In this document: positions 17,142-29,734 of the stretch, piece by piece
Layout of the letters: the number at the start of each line of letters is the position of its first letter
Numbering within the stretch: the first letter of the stretch is position 1
Assembly: GCF_009763245.1 (NCBI RefSeq)
Contig: NZ_WKJZ01000001.1
Span: 2,122,841-2,186,840 of the forward strand
Length of the DNA stretch: 64,000 nt
Reading direction: 5' to 3'
DNA from: Pseudomonas xionganensis
Lineage (GTDB): Bacteria; Pseudomonadota; Gammaproteobacteria; Pseudomonadales; Pseudomonadaceae
Made by a program: the position numbers and the translations under genes
The notes under the pieces: generated by a model
Seen by the model: the letters and a program-made list of their open reading frames with translations, nothing else
What the model was told of the DNA's origin: nothing
Database searches by the model: none

Positions 17142-18104
17142 TCACTTCTCCGCTTTGTCTTGCGACAGGCTGTACACGTAAGCCGCCAGCAGGTGCACTT
17201 TATCGTTGCCGAGGAAGTCTTCCTGAGCAGGCATCTTGCCGCTGCGACCGTAACGCAGAGTCTGCTGGACCTGGGCAAAGCTGGAACCATACAGCCAGAC
17301 CTTGTCCGTCAGATTCGGCGCGCCCAGAGCCTGTTGGCCCTTGGCATCGGCACCATGACAGACTGCACAATTGGCCGCGAAGATGTCTTGACCTGCAGCA
17401 AGGTCAACTTCGATACCTTCCGGGTTTTTCAGGCCGGAGAGGCTGCGAATGTAACCTGCGACATTACGTATGCCATCTTCGCCGATAACGGCAAGCTGTG
17501 CCGGCATCATGCCCTGACGACCCTTGAGCAGGGTGGTCTTGATGGTTTCCGGGTCGCCGCCATACAGCCAGTCGCTGTCGGTCAGGTTGGGGAAGCCGTA
17601 GGCACCCTTGGCGTCGGAGCCGTGGCAAACCGAGCAGTTGGAGGCGAACAGGCGGCCACCCATCTTCAGGGCTTGCTCATCCTGAGCCACCTGTTCGATG
17701 GGCATGGCGGCATATTTGGCGAAGATCGGCCCGTAAAGAGCGTCGGCCTTGGCCATTTCCTTTTCCCACTGGTGCACCCCGGTCCAGCCGCTTTCGCCAG
17801 TGGCGAAGGCGGTTTCAGTCTTGCTGTCGAGGTGGCTGTAGCCCGGCAGGAAACCCTTGAAGTTGCCCAGGCCCGGGTACAGGGCCAGGTAGCCCAGGGA
17901 GAAGATGATGGTGCCGACAAACAGCATGAACCACCACTTGGGCAGCGGGTTGTCGTACTCCTCGATGCCGTCGAAGCTATGCCCGACGGTTTCCTCGGTG
18001 GTCTCCTGGCGCTGGCCCTTGCGGGTGCCGAAGATCAGCCAGGTCAGGGCGAAGATGGTGCCCAGCGACAGAATGGTGATGTACCAACTCCAGAACGTGG
18101 TCAT
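17142..18104 (-). CDS. ccoP: Cbb3-type cytochrome c oxidase subunit III (diheme), copy 1
   Basis: 320-aa membrane-anchored diheme cytochrome c. Two N-terminal helices (near residues 8-25 and 57-76) precede two heme sites, CSVCH at 157-161 and CAVCH at 246-250, each followed by a methionine-bearing loop. It passes electrons from soluble cytochromes to CcoO. Its ATG overlaps the ccoQ stop by four bases. The family motif [14 protein letters not shown] is present. It shares the same design with the second copy at 20702-21625 but has a longer periplasmic linker. Confidence 0.95.
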   Translation of the reverse strand: MTTFWSWYITILSLGTIFALTWLIFGTRKGQRQETTEETVGHSFDGIEEYDNPLPKWWFMLFVGTIIFSLGYLALYPGLGNFKGFLPGYSHLDSKTETAFATGESGWTGVHQWEKEMAKADALYGPIFAKYAAMPIEQVAQDEQALKMGGRLFASNCSVCHGSDAKGAYGFPNLTDSDWLYGGDPETIKTTLLKGRQGMMPAQLAVIGEDGIRNVAGYIRSLSGLKNPEGIEVDLAAGQDIFAANCAVCHGADAKGQQALGAPNLTDKVWLYGSSFAQVQQTLRYGRSGKMPAQEDFLGNDKVHLLAAYVYSLSQDKAEK

Positions 18105-18286
18105 TGGTTATTGCTCCTGGAAGATTGCTCGTCACGCTCTTTGGGTTGGGGATCATCGGCGAAGGGCAGGTTGGCGGCCTCGTCGAAGCTGTCTTTACGC
18201 TTGCTGCTGTAGGCCCATAGCACCACGCCAACAAAGGCGATAAAGACTATGGCGGTGCCTATGCCGCGGATCATCCCGATATCCAT
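18101..18286 (-). CDS. ccoQ: Cbb3-type oxidase subunit CcoQ, copy 1
   Basis: 61-aa small membrane subunit with one helix ([20 protein letters not shown]), followed by the conserved [20 protein letters not shown]. It stabilises the cbb3 complex. It starts six bases after ccoO and overlaps ccoP, so the four subunits are produced from one transcript. Confidence 0.93.
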   Translation of the reverse strand: MDIGMIRGIGTAIVFIAFVGVVLWAYSSKRKDSFDEAANLPFADDPQPKERDEQSSRSNNQ

Positions 18287-18292
18287 AGTGCG

Positions 18293-18900
18293 TTACCGTT
18301 TGTTCTTGATGGATGTGCCAAGCACCTGCAGGTACGCCACGATGGCGTCCATTTCGGTCTTGCCTTTCACTGCGTCCTGGGCACCGGCGATGTCCTCGTC
18401 GGTGTAAGGGATGCCAAAGCCGCGCATCACTTCCATCTTCTTGGCGGTGTATTTGCCGTCGAGCTTGTTCTCAACCAGCCAGGGGTAGGCCGGCATCTTC
18501 GACTCCGGTACCACGTTGCGCGGGTTGTACAGGTGGGCACGCTGCCACTCGTCCGAGTAGCGGCCGCCGACGCGGGCCAGATCCGGGCCGGTACGCTTGG
18601 AACCCCACAGGAAGGGGTGATCCCAGACGCTTTCACCGGCCACCGAATAGTGGCCATAACGCTCGGTTTCGGCGCGGAACGGACGGATCATCTGCGAATG
18701 GCAGCCCACGCAGCCTTCACGGATATAGATGTCGCGGCCTTCCAGCTGCAGCGCGGTGTAGGGCTTGAGGCCCTCCACCGGCTCATTGGTCACGTCCTGG
18801 AAGAACAGCGGGACGATCTGGGTCAGGCCGCCGATGCTGACGGCCAGAACCATCAGCAGCGCCATCAGGCCGATATTCTTTTCAAGAATTTCGTGTTTCA

Positions 18901-18901
<1 letters not shown>
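18293..18901 (-). CDS. ccoO: Cbb3-type cytochrome c oxidase subunit II (monoheme), copy 1
   Basis: 202-aa membrane-anchored cytochrome c. One N-terminal helix is followed by the heme site CVGCH at 64-68 in [15 protein letters not shown]; the distal ligand is probably the methionine in [10 protein letters not shown]. Transfers electrons from CcoP to the heme b/heme b3-CuB centre in CcoN. Its start shares one base with the ccoN stop. The protein is nearly identical in layout and length to copy 2. Confidence 0.96.
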
Positions 18902-20334
<1,433 letters not shown>

Positions 20335-20701
20335 GCTGGGTTCCACGGTTAATGGAGTTTTTAGGGGACAAAAAACGGCGGCAAGTATGGAGAAAGCAGG
20401 TAGCCATTGCAACGACGCATCCGGGCGTGGCAAGGCGCTTGAAGCCTGATTCATACGGGCCGACACAGTCTTGTCGGTAGCATTGAGCGCCCATGACGGC
20501 GCAGCGCAAAGATAGGAATCGCCTTGGAGTTATGGCAGCTGGCGACTGTGAGACAGATTAGCTCAAGTCAGGGCGCCTGCAGGTCACTGGTCGGGAGGGT
20601 GCGACCTTGGGTCGCATGGGGCGGGGTAAAGCGGCTGTTTGCCGGGCCCTCTGCCTGGAGCCCGGCTGCAGGCGCATTGCGCGCCTGCAGTCAGGGTTGG
20701 G
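20335..20701. other. Gap upstream of the first cbb3 operon
   Basis: This 367-base gap holds the promoter of ccoN1 and the 3' end structures of the second operon. Two hairpins occur: TGCGACC-TTG-GGTCGCA at 20600-20616 and a 10-bp stem at 20666-20690. I searched both strands by eye for TTGAT-N4-ATCAA and found none. The stretch next to ccoN1 is A/T-rich (GGTTAATGGAGTTTTTAG on the plus strand). No gene is supported. Confidence 0.55.
20666..20690 (-). terminator. Hairpin downstream of ccoP2
   Basis: CTGCAGGCGC (20666-20675) pairs perfectly with GCGCCTGCAG (20681-20690) across a five-base loop, 11 bases after the ccoP2 stop. It lacks a T run, so termination efficiency is uncertain. Confidence 0.5.
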
Positions 20702-21625
20702 TTACTGCTCGGTCTTGCTCAGGCTCAATACATAGGCAGCCAGCAGATGCACCTTGTCGTTACCCAGGTATTGCTCCTGGGCCGGCATCTGACCGTTGCG
20801 GCCATAGCGGATGGTCTGCTGCAGCTGCGCCAGGCTGCTGCCATAGATCCAGCCGGCATTGTGGGTCAGGTCCGGCGCACCGAGCATGGCCATGCCCTTG
20901 CCTTCGGCGCCGTGACAGGCCTGACAGCTGCTGGCGTAGATCTGCGCGCCCTTGTCCAGGTCGAAAGACTTGTCCGCCGGCAGCGGCAGGCCGGCCAGGC
21001 CGTTGCGTACATAGGCGGCGACCTGTTGTACGCCCTCTTCGCCGAGGATCTCGCCCCAGGCCGGCATGGCGCCAACGCGACCGTTGAGGATGCTGGTCTT
21101 GATCGAGGCAGCATCACCACCCCAGCGCCAGTGGTTGTCGGTCAGGTTGGGGAAGCCCACTGCGCCCTTGGCGTCGGAGCCATGGCAGATCGAGCAATAG
21201 GTGGCAAACAGGCGGCCACCCATTTTCAGTGCCTGCTCGTCTTTGGCTACTTCTTCCAGGGGCATGGCGGCATATTTGGCGAAGATCGGCCCATACAGCT
21301 CGTCGGCCTTGTCCATTTCCTTTTCCCACTGGGCGACCTGGGTCCAGCCGCCTTCATAACCTGGCAGCCAGCCCTTGAAATTGCCCAGGCCGGGGTACAG
21401 AACCAGATAGCCGATGGAGAAGATCAGGGTGCCGATAAACAACATGAACCACCACTTGGGCAGCGGGTTGTCGTACTCCTCGATGCCATCGAAGGCGTGG
21501 CCCATGGTCTGATCGGTCTCGCTCTTGTGCACTTCGCTCTTGCGCGTGGCGAAGATCAGCCAGAACAGGGCGAGCAGGGTGCCGATGGTCAGCAGGGAGA
21601 TGTACCAACTCCAGAAAGTGCTCAT
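20702..21625 (-). CDS. ccoP: Cbb3-type cytochrome c oxidase subunit III (diheme), copy 2
   Basis: 307-aa diheme cytochrome c with two N-terminal helices and heme sites CSICH (144-148) and CQACH (234-238). Same role as copy 1, 13 residues shorter mainly in the linker after the second helix. The start overlaps ccoQ2 by four bases. It is the last gene of the second cbb3 operon, the one with an upstream Anr box, so it should be favoured under oxygen limitation. Confidence 0.95.
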   Translation of the reverse strand: MSTFWSWYISLLTIGTLLALFWLIFATRKSEVHKSETDQTMGHAFDGIEEYDNPLPKWWFMLFIGTLIFSIGYLVLYPGLGNFKGWLPGYEGGWTQVAQWEKEMDKADELYGPIFAKYAAMPLEEVAKDEQALKMGGRLFATYCSICHGSDAKGAVGFPNLTDNHWRWGGDAASIKTSILNGRVGAMPAWGEILGEEGVQQVAAYVRNGLAGLPLPADKSFDLDKGAQIYASSCQACHGAEGKGMAMLGAPDLTHNAGWIYGSSLAQLQQTIRYGRNGQMPAQEQYLGNDKVHLLAAYVLSLSKTEQ

Positions 21626-21807
21626 GGGGTGTTGCTCCTCGATGCAGCAGGCTTGGTTTCATCGGCGAAGGGCAGCAGGGCCGCTTCGCTGAAGGCTTGG
21701 TGACGTTTGCCGCTGTAGGCCCACAGGGTTACGCAGACAAAGGACAGCATGACCAATGCCGTACCGATGCCCCGCACCATGCCGATATCAATCAGTTCAG
21801 GTGTCAT
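21622..21807 (-). CDS. ccoQ: Cbb3-type oxidase subunit CcoQ, copy 2
   Basis: 61-aa single-helix protein ([20 protein letters not shown]), then [20 protein letters not shown]. Equivalent to copy 1 in length and order; differs by a cysteine in the helix and a slightly longer N-terminus (MTPELIDIG against MDIG). Starts four bases after ccoO2 and overlaps ccoP2. Confidence 0.93.
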   Translation of the reverse strand: MTPELIDIGMVRGIGTALVMLSFVCVTLWAYSGKRHQAFSEAALLPFADETKPAASRSNTP

Positions 21808-21811
21808 GGCC

Positions 21812-22419
21812 TTACCTCTTGTTTTTCACGGCAATGCCGAGCACTTGCAGGTAGGCGACCATGGCATCCATCTCGCTCTTGCCCTTGACCGCATCAGTGG
21901 CTCCCTGGATGTCCTCGTCCGTGTAGGGCACGCCGAGGGTGCGCAGGGCTTGCATCTTCTTCGGCGTGTCCTGGCCGTCGAGGGTGTTTTCCACCAGCCA
22001 GGGGTAGGCCGGCATCTTCGACTCCGGCACCACGTTGCGCGGGTTGTACAGGTGGGCGCGGTGCCACTCGTCCGAGTAGCGGCCGCCGACGCGGGCCAGA
22101 TCCGGGCCGGTGCGCTTGGAGCCCCAGAGGAAGGGGTGGTCGTAGACGCTTTCACCGGCTACCGAGTAGTGGCCGTAGCGCTCGGTCTCGGCGCGGAACG
22201 GGCGGATCATCTGCGAATGGCAGCCCACGCAGCCTTCCTTGATGTATACGTCGCGGCCTTCCAGCTGCAGCGCGGTGTAGGGCTTGAGGCCGGCTACCGG
22301 CTCGTTGACCACATCTTGGAAGAACAGCGGGACGATCTGGGTCAGGCCGCCCACGCTGACGGCCAACACCATCAGCAGGGCCATCAGGCCGATGTTCTTT
22401 TCGAGTATTTCGTGTTTCA

Positions 22420-22420
<1 letters not shown>
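21812..22420 (-). CDS. ccoO: Cbb3-type cytochrome c oxidase subunit II (monoheme), copy 2
   Basis: 202-aa monoheme cytochrome c, heme site CVGCH at 64-68, N-terminal anchor helix and [10 protein letters not shown] as in copy 1. Identity with copy 1 is very high by eye over the whole length, differing mainly in the last 50 residues ([16 protein letters not shown] against [16 protein letters not shown]). One-base overlap with the stop of ccoN2. Confidence 0.96.
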
Positions 22421-23859
<1,439 letters not shown>

Positions 23860-23966
23860 GTCTGGGCTTCCATCCACGGTTTATTGGCAAAGCGTTGAGA
23901 AACTTCCGGTCGCGCATGGACAATTCGCCATGGCGCAGGCCGATAGAGTCCTAAAGCGAGGCAAGC

Positions 23967-24647
23967 ATGAATAAAGCGACAGACGCAGGTATTGACGGGG
24001 ATCAATGCGCGCTCAGGGAGCTAGCAACGGGCCAGCTCTGGGACAGGGCTGCAGGTGAGCCGCTGGCCACCCTGATTCTGGCCCATGGCGCCGGCGCCCC
24101 GATGGACAGCGACTTTATGACGGACATGGCCCGGCGCCTGGCGGCATGCGGGGTGCAGGTGGTGCGCTTCGAGTTTGCCTATATGGCCGCACGCCGGCTC
24201 GATGGCAAGAAGCGTCCGCCTAACCCCCAGGCCCAGCTGCTGGAGCAGTGGCGTGAGGTCTATGCCCAGGTGCGCCAACAGGTCGCAGGGCCCCTGGCCA
24301 TCGGCGGCAAGTCCATGGGCGGGCGCATGGCCAGCCTGCTGGCCGATGAGCTGGGCGTCGACGCCCTGGTCTGCCTGGGCTATCCCTTCTATGCCGTGGG
24401 CAAGCCGGAAAAGCCGCGGGTTGCGCACCTGGCCGAGCTGCGCACGCCAACCCTGATTATCCAGGGCGAGCGCGACGCCCTGGGCAATCGCGAGGCGGTG
24501 CAGGGCTATGACTTGTCAGCGGCGATTCAACTGCACTGGCTGCAGGCCGCCGACCATGATCTGAAACCGCTGAAAAGCAGCGGCCTGACCCAGGCCCGGC
24601 ATCTGCAGGCGGCGGCCGAGGCGGTGACGGCTTTTTTGCGGGGCTGA
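23967..24647 (+). CDS. Alpha/beta-hydrolase of the KANL3/Tex30 type
   Basis: 226-aa cytoplasmic protein. The LILAHGAGAPMDSDFM segment forms the oxyanion region, GGKSMGGRMAS near residue 113 is the nucleophile elbow with Ser, LIIQGERDALG carries the acidic residue and DHDLKP the histidine, so a full Ser-Asp-His triad is likely. Substrate is unknown for the bacterial members. ATG 23967 has GAGG upstream, but the first 20 codons overlap the ccoN2 promoter and are unlike the hydrolase core; a later start is possible. Divergent from ccoN2, the same neighbour as in P. aeruginosa (PA1558 region). Confidence 0.82.
   Translation: MNKATDAGIDGDQCALRELATGQLWDRAAGEPLATLILAHGAGAPMDSDFMTDMARRLAACGVQVVRFEFAYMAARRLDGKKRPPNPQAQLLEQWREVYAQVRQQVAGPLAIGGKSMGGRMASLLADELGVDALVCLGYPFYAVGKPEKPRVAHLAELRTPTLIIQGERDALGNREAVQGYDLSAAIQLHWLQAADHDLKPLKSSGLTQARHLQAAAEAVTAFLRG
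23992..24005 (-). promoter_or_regulatory. Anr box for ccoN2, inside the start of the divergent hydrolase gene
   Basis: TTGACGGGGATCAA matches TTGAT-N4-ATCAA at nine of ten defined positions, the same single change (C for T) as the hemN box. It lies upstream of ccoN2 on the minus strand and within codons 9-13 of the plus-strand hydrolase reading frame. With class II geometry the -10 would fall at about 23964-23969, on top of the hydrolase ATG. The -10 itself (CATGCT) is weak. Confidence 0.7.
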
Positions 24648-24659
24648 CTCGCGATCTGA

Positions 24660-25139
24660 TCAGGCTCCATGACGGCGCCTTGTCCAGGCCCAGGCCAGCA
24701 GCAGGGCAAAGCCGATAAACAGCAGCCATTTCAGCAGCGCCGCCATACCGGCCAGGGCATAGAGCGCTGCCGGAGCAGTCGGCTGTTGCAGCAGATAGAG
24801 CTGCAGCAGGTTTTCCAGGGCGTCACAGACGGCGGCCAGGGGTAGCAGCCAAGCGCCTAGGCTGCGCCAGTAAGGGGGCAGGTGCCAGGCAATGGAGCCG
24901 CTGCTTGTCAGGCGATAGCCCCACAGTCCGTAGCAGAGCAGCAGGGCGAAATCGGCCCAGAAGTGCAGGGTAAAGCGCTGCAGTGCCTCACCTTGCCATT
25001 TCGCAATGACGGTCTGAAAGTCATGTTGGTTAAAGCTGAACTGCAGAGCCAGCAGGTTGGGCTCAAGCGGCAGCAGGTAAAGGGAAATGCCGCCAAACAG
25101 GGTGAGTGTGCCGAGCGCAAGTAGGTAGTTGAGGGGCAT
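24660..25139 (-). CDS. Hypothetical inner-membrane protein
   Basis: 159-aa protein with four to five hydrophobic helices: residues about 4-24 (NYLLALGTLTLFGGISLYLL), a segment near 60-75, the region around RSLGAWLLPLAAVCDALENLL, and a C-terminal pair ending in WAWTRRRHGA, whose positive charges suggest a cytoplasmic C-terminus. ATG 25139 is preceded by GGGAGG; the longer frame to 25673 is antisense to the methyltransferase gene. I do not recognise the family. It is convergent with the hydrolase gene. Confidence 0.75.
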   Translation of the reverse strand: MPLNYLLALGTLTLFGGISLYLLPLEPNLLALQFSFNQHDFQTVIAKWQGEALQRFTLHFWADFALLLCYGLWGYRLTSSGSIAWHLPPYWRSLGAWLLPLAAVCDALENLLQLYLLQQPTAPAALYALAGMAALLKWLLFIGFALLLAWAWTRRRHGA

Positions 25140-25289
25140 GCAGGCCTCCCGGGGTACAGGTGACCTGCAGGTTAGGTGATTGCGTGTTTGCGGTCGAATA
25201 AAGCGGCTCGGCATGCTCACCGGTAGCCCCCGCCAGATAGCCTTGCTGTACCATGCGCCACCTTTTTGCACCCATGCCGCCAGGTGACT

Positions 25290-26033
25290 ATGACCACCAA
25301 TGCCCTCTACACCGACCTGTCCGGCTATTACGACCTGATGTGCGCCGATATCGACTATCCGGCGCAAAGCCAGATGCTGCGCCGCCTGCACCAGCTGTTC
25401 GGCAACCAGGGTCGGCGCCATCTGGACCTGGCCTGCGGCAGCGGGCCCCATGTGCGCCACTTTATCGATATGGGCTTTGCCAGCAGTGGCCTGGACCTGA
25501 ATCAGCCGATGCTGGAGCTGGCCCGCCAGCGCTGCCCCGAGGCGCAATTTTCCCTGCAGGATATGCGCAGCTTCGCGGTGGCCGAAGCGCAGGATCTGAT
25601 CACCTGTTTTCTCTACTCGTTGCACTATTGTGGCGATCTGGCCGGGCTGGGCGCTTGCCTGGGCCGGGTGCATGCCGCGCTCAGCCCGGCGGGGCTGTTC
25701 TGCTTCAATGCCGTTGACAAGACCCGGATCGACAACTGCTCATGGGCCCGGCATACCGCCGTGCAGGGTGACAGCCAGTTTGTCTTCAGCTCCGGCTGGC
25801 ATTACCAGGGGCAGGGCGACAGGCAGAGCCTCAGGCTGGCTATCGAGAAAACCACCCAGGGCGTAACCCAGAGTTGGGAGGACGAGCACCCCATGGTGGC
25901 GGTGGACTTTGCCGAGTTGCAGCAATTGCTGGCGCCTGACTTCGAGGTGCATGTGCTGGCCCATGATTACCAGAAGATCGAGCCCTGGGATGGCCAGGCC
26001 GGCAATGCACTGTTTGTCTGCGTCAAGAAATGA
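25290..26033 (+). CDS. Class I SAM-dependent methyltransferase
   Basis: 247-aa protein. Motif I is HLDLACGSGPHVRHF near residue 45, followed by SGLDLNQPMLELAR (acidic residue that binds the SAM ribose) and the motif IV region AQDLITCFLYSLHY. A long C-terminal beta-rich part (about residues 150-247) would define substrate. ATG 25290 follows AGGTGA; the longer frame to 25266 lacks a ribosome-binding site. Substrate unknown; small molecule methylation is likely from the DxACGxG type. Confidence 0.85.
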   Translation: MTTNALYTDLSGYYDLMCADIDYPAQSQMLRRLHQLFGNQGRRHLDLACGSGPHVRHFIDMGFASSGLDLNQPMLELARQRCPEAQFSLQDMRSFAVAEAQDLITCFLYSLHYCGDLAGLGACLGRVHAALSPAGLFCFNAVDKTRIDNCSWARHTAVQGDSQFVFSSGWHYQGQGDRQSLRLAIEKTTQGVTQSWEDEHPMVAVDFAELQQLLAPDFEVHVLAHDYQKIEPWDGQAGNALFVCVKK

Positions 26034-26068
26034 CGCCCCTGGCTGTGACAGGGGCGTGAAACAGATTC

Positions 26069-27634
26069 CTAGCGGTTAAAGCGCTCCACCAGGGAATACT
26101 GGCCCTGGGCGGTACGGGTCAGCTCTTCGCTCAGGTGAGCCGTATTGAGGGCCTCTCCGGCAGTCTGGTCGGCCAGTTGGGCGATGGTGGTGATGCTGCG
26201 GTTGACCTCGTCGGCCACTGCGCTCTGCTCCTCGGCGGCGGCGGCGATCTGGTTGGCCATGTCGGTGATATTGGCCACCGCCTCGCTGATACCCACCAGC
26301 GCATCATCGGCCTCCTGCACCCGCTCGACGCCTTCATCGGCCTGCTTGCGGCCCACTTCCATGGCGGCCACGGCCTCTTCGGCGGTGCGTTGCAGTTTGG
26401 CGATCAGCTGGTGGATTTGCCCGGTGGACTCGGCGGTGCGCTGGGCCAGGGAGCGCACTTCATCGGCCACCACGGCGAAGCCGCGACCCATTTCGCCGGC
26501 GCGGGCAGCCTCGATGGCGGCGTTGAGGGCCAGCAGGTTGGTCTGGTCGGCAATGCCCTTGATCACGTCGACCACGCCACCGATTTCGTTGCTGTCCTGG
26601 GCCAGGCGGGTCACCGTCTCGCCGGTGTCGCCCACCGATTGCGACAGGCGCTGGATGGCTTGGCGGGTTTGCGCGGCGATATCGCGGCCGGCGTGGGTCA
26701 GGCGGTTGGCATCCTGGGTGGCGATGGCGGTGCGTGCCACGTTGCTGGCCACCTCCAGGGTGGTGGCGGCCATTTCGTTGATGGCGGTGGCCACCTGCTC
26801 GGTTTCCAGGCGCTGGCGCTCCAACCCGGTGGAGCTCTTGTGCGCCAGGGTGTCGGCCTGCCGGGCCTGGCTGGTGAGGTGCTCGGCGGTGTCCTGCAGG
26901 CGGGTCAGGCAGGTCTTCAGGCGCGCATCCTGGCTGAGCATGGCCATTTCCAGGCGGGCCTGGTCGCCACGGCTGTCGGTGTACATCTGTGCGATCAGCG
27001 GGTCGGAGGTGGTCTGTTCGGCCAGTTGCAGCAGGCGCTTGAGTCCACGGTTCTGCCAGGCCAGGCCGATCAGGCCCAGGGGCACGGAGAGCAGGGCGGC
27101 GAGCAGGAAGCCCCAGCCATGACCCAGCCACATGCCGATCAGAAAACCGATCTGGCTGACCAGGATAAAGGGCAGCCAGGCCTGCAGCACCGGCAACCAG
27201 GCGTCGCGCTTGGGAATGGCCGACTTGCCGCTGTTGATCCGTTTGTACAGGGCTTCGGCGCGGCGTACCTGCTCGGCGGTGGGTTTGACCCGCACCGACT
27301 CGTAGCCCACCACCTGGCTGCCTTCCAGCATCGGTGTGACATAGGCATTGACCCAGTAGTGGTCACCATTCTTGCTGCGGTTCTTGACGATGCCCATCCA
27401 CGGCTTGCCCTGCTTCAGGGTGTTCCACATGTGGGCGAATACCGCCGGTGGCACATCGGGGTGGCGCACCAGGTTGTGTGGCGCGCGCATCAGCTCATCA
27501 CGGGAAAAACCGCTGATCTCGACAAAGGCGTCGTTGCAGTAGGTGATCTGCCCTTTGAGGTCGGTGGTGGAGATCAGCCGTTGCTGGGCTGGGAAGGTGC
27601 GTTCACGTTGAGTGACGGGCTGATTATTGCGCAT
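26069..27634 (-). CDS. Aer-type methyl-accepting chemotaxis protein with N-terminal PAS domain (copy 1)
   Basis: 521-aa receptor. The PAS domain occupies residues about 20-120 ([19 protein letters not shown], then [18 protein letters not shown]), the group that binds FAD in aerotaxis receptors. Hydrophobic residues about 150-190 form a two-helix membrane anchor without a periplasmic domain. The signalling hairpin [20 protein letters not shown] lies near 378-400, and no C-terminal pentapeptide tether is seen. It would sense oxygen or redox state and control CheA. No Anr box was found upstream, unlike the close paralogue at 53850-55415. Confidence 0.9.
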   Translation of the reverse strand: MRNNQPVTQRERTFPAQQRLISTTDLKGQITYCNDAFVEISGFSRDELMRAPHNLVRHPDVPPAVFAHMWNTLKQGKPWMGIVKNRSKNGDHYWVNAYVTPMLEGSQVVGYESVRVKPTAEQVRRAEALYKRINSGKSAIPKRDAWLPVLQAWLPFILVSQIGFLIGMWLGHGWGFLLAALLSVPLGLIGLAWQNRGLKRLLQLAEQTTSDPLIAQMYTDSRGDQARLEMAMLSQDARLKTCLTRLQDTAEHLTSQARQADTLAHKSSTGLERQRLETEQVATAINEMAATTLEVASNVARTAIATQDANRLTHAGRDIAAQTRQAIQRLSQSVGDTGETVTRLAQDSNEIGGVVDVIKGIADQTNLLALNAAIEAARAGEMGRGFAVVADEVRSLAQRTAESTGQIHQLIAKLQRTAEEAVAAMEVGRKQADEGVERVQEADDALVGISEAVANITDMANQIAAAAEEQSAVADEVNRSITTIAQLADQTAGEALNTAHLSEELTRTAQGQYSLVERFNR

Positions 27635-27895
27635 GGACTGCTTATCCCTGTTGGCGATACCGAATCATCGGCCGGAGCAGGCAGAAGTTTAGTCGGCCTG
27701 GGGCGCATCGGTGGTAGGTCATGGCCATTGCCTGAGCCTGGAAAAGGGTATGACGCCACGTCTGCTGTTGCAGTTACAGGCGCAGGTAAACTTGATCGAA
27801 GGGTGAAGTTTAACCCTCATGGCAGCGCTTTGCTCGGTTTGGCGCCTGCGCCACAGGTCGGACTTGCTATGATGCGGGCCTTCAGGAGAGTAGCC

Positions 27896-28951
27896 ATGAA
27901 CACTTTGTTTCTGCACTGCCGCCCCGGTTTCGAGGGCGAGGTGTGCGCCGAGATCAGCGAGCAGGCGGCCCGTCTGCAGATAGCCGGTTATGCCAAGGGC
28001 AAGCCGGCCAGTGCCTGCGCCGAATTTATCTGCAGCGAAGCGGATGGCGTCGAGCGTCTGATGGCCGGCCTGCGTTTCAATCAGCTGATCTTCCCCCGGC
28101 AATGGGCGCGTGGCCGCTTTGTTGAATTACCCGAGAGCGACCGTATCAGCGTGCTGCTTGAAGCCCTGGCGGATTACCCGCAGTGCGGCAGCCTGTGGCT
28201 GGAAGTGCTGGACAGCAATGAGGGCAAGGAGCTGTCGAACTTCTGCAAGAAGTTCGAGGCGCCGCTGCGCAAGGCGTTGAGCAAGGCCGGCAAGCTGGTC
28301 GAGGATGCGCGCAAACCGCGTCTGCTGTTGACCTTCAAGAGCGGCCGCGAGGTCTTTCTCGGCCTGGCCGAACCTAATAATTCGGCGCTGTGGCCCATGG
28401 GCATTCCGCGCTTGAAATTCCCCCGCGAGGCGCCGAGTCGCTCGACCCTCAAGCTGGAGGAGGCCTGGCACACCTTTATCCCTCGCGAGCAGTGGGATGA
28501 GCGCCTGTCCGATGAGATGACCGGGGTCGACCTGGGCGCCGCCCCCGGGGGCTGGACCTATCAGCTGGTGCGTCGCGGCATGCTGGTCACCGCCATCGAC
28601 AACGGGCCCATGGCCGAAAGCCTGATGGACACCGGTCTGGTTCAGCACCTGATGGTCGATGGCTTTACCTGGACGCCCAAGCAGCCGGTGGACTGGATGG
28701 TCTGCGATATCGTGGAAAAGCCGGCGCGCACCGCCGCCATGGTGGAACGCTGGATCGGCGAGGGCCATTGCCGTGAGGCGGTAGTCAACCTCAAGTTGCC
28801 GATGAAGCAGCGCTATGCCGAGGTGCGCCGCCTGCTTGAGCGTATGCAGGAGGGCTTTGCCGAGCGCAAGCTCAAGGTGTCCATCGCCTGCAAGCAGCTC
28901 TACCACGACCGCGAGGAAGTGACCTGCCATCTGCGCCGGGTTGGCCGTTAA
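27896..28951 (+). CDS. rlmM: 23S rRNA 2'-O-ribose C2498 methyltransferase RlmM
   Basis: 351-aa enzyme that methylates the ribose of C2498 in 23S rRNA. The N-terminus MNTLFLHCRPGFEGEVCAEI is the THUMP-type substrate domain, and VDLGAAPGGWTYQLVRRG near residue 210 is the RrmJ-type SAM site; VVNLKLPMKQRY contains the catalytic lysine region. Length fits the family (about 350-365 aa). ATG 27896 was chosen; an open frame that reaches far upstream runs antisense through the chemoreceptor gene and is not real. AGGAGAG precedes the start. Divergent from the Aer-type gene. Confidence 0.96.
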   Translation: MNTLFLHCRPGFEGEVCAEISEQAARLQIAGYAKGKPASACAEFICSEADGVERLMAGLRFNQLIFPRQWARGRFVELPESDRISVLLEALADYPQCGSLWLEVLDSNEGKELSNFCKKFEAPLRKALSKAGKLVEDARKPRLLLTFKSGREVFLGLAEPNNSALWPMGIPRLKFPREAPSRSTLKLEEAWHTFIPREQWDERLSDEMTGVDLGAAPGGWTYQLVRRGMLVTAIDNGPMAESLMDTGLVQHLMVDGFTWTPKQPVDWMVCDIVEKPARTAAMVERWIGEGHCREAVVNLKLPMKQRYAEVRRLLERMQEGFAERKLKVSIACKQLYHDREEVTCHLRRVGR

Positions 28952-29026
28952 GCCCAAACGTCGTGCAGAGGTGACCTTGGGGTCAGCTTTGCGCGACAAT
29001 GGCGCCCTGTTTTCTGGAGCTTGCCG

Positions 29027-29278
29027 ATGTCCCTGCCTGCCGATCTGCCCCTTGATGACACCCTCGACGCCACCGGCCTGAATTGCCCGGAGCCAGTGAT
29101 GATGCTGCACAACAAGGTGCGCGACCTGGCCGCCGGTGGCCTGCTCAAGGTGATCGCCACCGATCCCTCGACCCGCCGCGATATTCCCAAGTTCTGCCTG
29201 TTTCTCGGCCATGAGCTGCTGGATCAGCGCGAGGACGCCGGCACCTACCTGTACTGGATTCGCAAGAAGGCCGAGTAA
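29027..29278 (+). CDS. tusA: Sulfur-carrier protein TusA
   Basis: 83-aa protein with the sulfur-accepting cysteine C20 in [10 protein letters not shown] (CPxP motif). TusA takes persulfide sulfur from IscS and passes it on for tRNA 2-thiouridine and molybdenum cofactor pathways. ATG 29027 follows CTGGAG; an in-frame TTG two codons earlier is less likely. It is 75 bases after rlmM and directly followed, without a gap, by the next gene (TAAATG). Confidence 0.93.
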   Translation: MSLPADLPLDDTLDATGLNCPEPVMMLHNKVRDLAAGGLLKVIATDPSTRRDIPKFCLFLGHELLDQREDAGTYLYWIRKKAE

Positions 29279-29734
29279 ATGCCCTACTACTTTGCCTACG
29301 GTTCCAACATGAACCCGGCCCGTATGCAGGCCCGTGGTCTGGAGGTGCGCGAGGCCATGTCCGGTCGCCTGCCAGGTTACGCCCTGTGCTTCGACAAGCG
29401 CGCCATGGACCGGGCGCCGGGGCGCGCCTATGCCAATATCCGTCATCAGACTGGCGGCGTGGTCGAGGGTGTGCTCTATCGCCTGGCCGATGAGCGGGAG
29501 ATCGGCAAGCTGGATCACTTCGAGGGCACGCCCATCTATTACAGCCGCGAGCGTCTGGCCATTCACTGCGATTTGGGCGTGCAGGCGGCCTGGGTGTATA
29601 TCGCCAATCCGGCCTTTCGTGCTCCGGGGCTGCAACCGGCGCGGGACTATCTGGCCCATCTGCTGGCCGGTCAGGATTTTCTCAGCCCGGATTACTGGGC
29701 CTCATTGGCGGCGCTGCCCGTCCATCCCGACTGA
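29279..29734 (+). CDS. Gamma-glutamylcyclotransferase-like protein (GGCT/AIG2 fold)
   Basis: 151-aa protein. YFAYGSNMNPARM at residues 4-16 is the substrate-binding YGSN loop, and the conserved acidic residue that acts as the general base is in KLDHFEGTPIYY. Members release 5-oxoproline from gamma-glutamyl amines or glutathione. The ATG follows the tusA stop directly, so the two are translated from one message. Its last 43 bases overlap the end of the convergent DUF3080 gene. Confidence 0.88.
   Translation: MPYYFAYGSNMNPARMQARGLEVREAMSGRLPGYALCFDKRAMDRAPGRAYANIRHQTGGVVEGVLYRLADEREIGKLDHFEGTPIYYSRERLAIHCDLGVQAAWVYIANPAFRAPGLQPARDYLAHLLAGQDFLSPDYWASLAALPVHPD

Noticed and set aside
15052..17181. 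709-codon plus-strand frame across ccoH and ccoG
   Set aside because: Antisense shadow; the minus strand encodes complete CcoH and CcoG with Fe-S motifs and coupled starts.
26135..27895. Long plus-strand frame leading into rlmM, suggesting a much longer fusion protein
   Set aside because: The extra part is antisense to the Aer-type gene, has low-complexity composition, and RlmM has a normal start with ribosome-binding site at 27896.
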